In this document: positions 62,321 to 64,000 of the stretch, in pieces
How the letters are laid out: every line of letters begins with the position of its first letter
Numbering within the stretch: position 1 is the first letter of the stretch
Source of the DNA: Aquirufa lenticrescens
Lineage (GTDB): Bacteria; Bacteroidota; Bacteroidia; Cytophagales; Spirosomataceae
Assembly (NCBI RefSeq): GCF_019916085.1
Contig: NZ_CP049834.1
Span: 2,060,501 to 2,124,500 of the forward strand
Reading direction: 5' to 3'
DNA: 64,000 bases
The notes under the pieces: model-generated
Databases searched by the model: none
What the model saw: the letters and a program-made list of their open reading frames with translations, nothing else
What the model was told of the DNA's origin: nothing
Program-made: the position numbers and the translations under genes

Positions 62321-63154
62321 ATGACGGAAGCTGCCATTAAAGCCATGATTCATTTATTAGACGATTCTGATCAGGAAGTCGTTAGCATGGTGGAGCAGCA
62401 AATCCGGACCTTGGGACCGTCCATCATTCCGGTTTTAGAATCGGAATGGGAGACTGAAAGTCTAAATCCACTTCTTCAGACTAAAATTGAAAACTTAATT
62501 CACGATTTCCAGTGGCAATCGGTGAAGACGCGTTTGCAGCTTTGGAAGGAAGCGGGCGGGATGGATTTGTTAGAAGGGATGTGGATTTTAGCCACTTACC
62601 GCTATCCAGATTACAGTTTTGAGCAATTGAAAGTAGAAATGGATCAGTTGTATTACGAGGTTTGGCCACAGATGCGCGAGGAATTGCACCCGATGGACCA
62701 GGTGAAGGTTTTAAATACGGTGTTGTTTGAGCAATTGAAGTTTGGACCTAATTCTAAGAATTTTCACGCTGCCAATAATTCGTTCATTAACAATGTGTTG
62801 TCCTCCAAAAAAGGAAATCCCATTAGCCTTTGCGTCATCTATATGTGGATTGCCCAAAAATTAGGTTTACCTGTTTATGGCGTGAATTTGCCCAATCTCT
62901 TCGTGTTGACCTACAAGCAAAATGGCTTGCAGTTTTACATCAATGTATTTAACAAAGGATTGATTTTTAATAAGATAGATATCGATAATTACATTGCTCA
63001 GTTGAACTTATCATCAAACGAAATTTATTACAACCCTTGTTCTAATTTGGAAATCATCCGTCGCGTGATCCGTAATTTGATGATGGCTTACGAAAAAGCT
63101 GGGGAGCAGGAGTACAAAGATGAATTAACAGAGCTGATTGATCTCTTAGATTAA
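62321..63154 (+). CDS. SirB1/transglutaminase-like family protein
   Basis: Protein of 277 residues with an N-terminal helical part (HEAT-like, MIHLLDDSDQEVVSMVEQQI) and the transglutaminase-like SirB1 fold. The NSFINNVLSSKKGNPISLCVIYMWIAQ stretch is typical, with a Cys in the ISLCVIY position; a full Cys-His-Asp triad cannot be confirmed from the sequence. The function is unknown. Its stop overlaps the convergent phosphopantetheinyl transferase by nine bases. Confidence 0.82.
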   Translation: MTEAAIKAMIHLLDDSDQEVVSMVEQQIRTLGPSIIPVLESEWETESLNPLLQTKIENLIHDFQWQSVKTRLQLWKEAGGMDLLEGMWILATYRYPDYSFEQLKVEMDQLYYEVWPQMREELHPMDQVKVLNTVLFEQLKFGPNSKNFHAANNSFINNVLSSKKGNPISLCVIYMWIAQKLGLPVYGVNLPNLFVLTYKQNGLQFYINVFNKGLIFNKIDIDNYIAQLNLSSNEIYYNPCSNLEIIRRVIRNLMMAYEKAGEQEYKDELTELIDLLD

Positions 63155-63745
63155 GGCTACCGTTAGACTAAATTCGGGGAATTCTTCCCAAAAAATGCCG
63201 ATCTCTTCTCCTGTGGCTAGTTGAGCTTTGCTCGGATTTTGTTCGAAATCGCTTATTTCTATTTCTTTTTGAAACGATAGTCCCGGTTTTCCGACCGCTT
63301 TGTAGATGGATTCTTTGGCAGACCAGGCCAAAGTCAACAGATTCGAAGTATCCTTCCATTTTTCTAATTCCGTGGCGCATAAAAAGCGAGGAGCAATTTT
63401 TTCGATGTTTCGTCCCGGTTTCTCTACATCTATTCCAATTCGTTTCTTACGCGAGCACGCCGCAGCCACGAATGGATAGGAGTGGGTGAGACTAATGTGC
63501 CAGTCGGAATTCTGAAAAAAGGGCCTATTTCGATCGTTTTGGACAAGAACAAGGCTGTCGAATTTAGGTGACAGCTGATGTAAGCAATACCTAGCTGCTA
63601 TCGATTCCAGTTTTTTAATTGGATTTTCGATAGCTGGAGTAGCCCAGGATGCCGGAAAGCTTTCAAAAAAAGCGATCGGTTCATTGATTTTCCAAACCAA
63701 GATTTGGAAATCGTCCGTGCTAATTTTTGAAAATATTTGAGGCAT
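63146..63745 (-). CDS. 4'-phosphopantetheinyl transferase superfamily protein
   Basis: Adds the phosphopantetheine arm to carrier proteins, from CoA. The 199-residue protein has WHISLTHSYPF, the Mg-binding GIDVEKPGR and WSAKESIYKAVG motifs of the Sfp/AcpT type. Single-domain and probably for a fatty-acid or polyketide carrier; no carrier gene lies near. Divergent from the WD40 gene at the edge. Confidence 0.88.
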   Translation of the reverse strand: MPQIFSKISTDDFQILVWKINEPIAFFESFPASWATPAIENPIKKLESIAARYCLHQLSPKFDSLVLVQNDRNRPFFQNSDWHISLTHSYPFVAAACSRKKRIGIDVEKPGRNIEKIAPRFLCATELEKWKDTSNLLTLAWSAKESIYKAVGKPGLSFQKEIEISDFEQNPSKAQLATGEEIGIFWEEFPEFSLTVALI

Positions 63746-63803
63746 ATATGGGAATAGTTGGACGTAAAATTATCATTTTTGTAGCTAAATCGATGGAAAT
63801 AAT

Positions 63804-64000
63804 TTGAGTACGCTACAAATCGAACGTATTGATACCTTCTCAGGGCACCGTGGACCGGTTTATGCGCTTGAAAATGGCGTGGATTCCCTGTTTTATTCGT
63901 CGGGATCTGATGGATGGGTAGTGCAATGGAATTTGGCAAAACCGGATCTAGGTAAAGTAATTGCTCAAATAGAGGGTTCCGTTTATGCGATGAAGCTTGA
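63804..64000 (+). CDS. WD40-repeat protein, 5' part (truncated by window end)
   Basis: Open frame to the end of the window, with HRGPVYALENGVDSLFYSSG and SDGWVVQWNL typical of a WD40 blade. No ATG is available; the start is probably TTG at 63804. The nearby ATG at 63792 stops after four codons. The role cannot be told from 65 residues. Confidence 0.6.
   Translation, partial: MSTLQIERIDTFSGHRGPVYALENGVDSLFYSSGSDGWVVQWNLAKPDLGKVIAQIEGSVYAMKL

Noticed and set aside
1-64000. CRISPR array, insertion sequence, prophage, rRNA operon
   Set aside because: I looked for regular spacers, transposase motifs, phage genes and rRNA sequence and found none.

Overview
The window looks like chromosomal DNA of a Bacteroidota bacterium, most likely a free-living aerobic Cytophagales-type organism (the group is my inference, the genus is not determined). 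The signs are moderate-to-low GC, a TonB-dependent receptor, promoters of the TTG-N19-TAnnTTTG type instead of TTGACA/TATAAT, very few Shine-Dalgarno sequences, a menaquinone gene (menA), an exported PafA-type alkaline phosphatase, the rpsU-xerC pair, and very tight gene packing. Almost every base belongs to a gene; no gap exceeds 300 bases. I see no CRISPR array, insertion sequence, prophage, rRNA or conjugation gene. One tRNA, tRNA-Glu(UUC), is present.

Layout. 1-2642: 3' part of a TonB-dependent receptor, then three hairpins in a row. 2905-7225 (minus): nuclease-like HSDR_N protein, pafA, ugd and a UDP-xylose synthase gene in one tight operon. 7293-14902: AMP nucleosidase, a TPR protein, the argS-glutathione peroxidase-menA chain, tsaC and cca. 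14951-16893 (minus): marR, yceI and a nitroreductase with structured spacers. 17004-22482: maf, an A-type Fe-S carrier diverging from sufC-sufD-sufS-sufE-DUF59, then a bacilliredoxin; sufB is absent here. 22549-29605: M16 protease, TPR protein, ppx-like gene, exbB-exbD and a DUF421 protein. 29671-36324: thrA-thrB, xerC-rpsU (minus), metG. 36325-37262: a duplicated hairpin/leader cassette and a small unknown secreted protein. 37263-47006: pth, SDR, rlmB, two methyltransferases, lytic transglycosylase, DUF3109, an alkyltransferase-like protein, mtgA, hemW, M16 protease, GT9. 46979-50309: rfbC-pyrR-pyrB facing pyrF-DUF2721. 50310-54045: candidate small RNA, glgB, tRNA-Glu, outer-membrane porin. 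54022-59299: sodium/solute symporter, then clpS-recR-sod-dioxygenase-chromate transporter. 59307-62239 (minus): galE-rfbB-rfbA. 62321-64000: SirB1-like protein, phosphopantetheinyl transferase, start of a WD40 protein.

How the genes fit together. Sugar-nucleotide genes (ugd, uxs, galE, rfbB, rfbA, rfbC) supply UDP-glucuronate, UDP-xylose, UDP-galactose and dTDP-rhamnose precursors for surface polysaccharide, with a GT9 transferase also present. The SUF genes build Fe-S clusters, and a symmetric 11-5-11 inverted repeat lies midway between the two divergent SUF promoters. exbB/exbD probably energise receptors like the one at the left edge. pyrR, pyrB and pyrF belong to pyrimidine synthesis.

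I found no clearly new multi-gene system such as a defence or secretion island; this is core chromosome. The items most worth a second look are regulatory and structural: the suf operator and missing sufB, the duplicated terminator/leader/micro-ORF cassette at 36355-36566, the candidate small RNA at 50375-50497, the hairpin enclosing the xerC start codon, the long inverted repeats next to yceI, the alkyltransferase-like protein with Ala in place of the active Cys, and the HSDR_N nuclease-like protein in a sugar-nucleotide operon.
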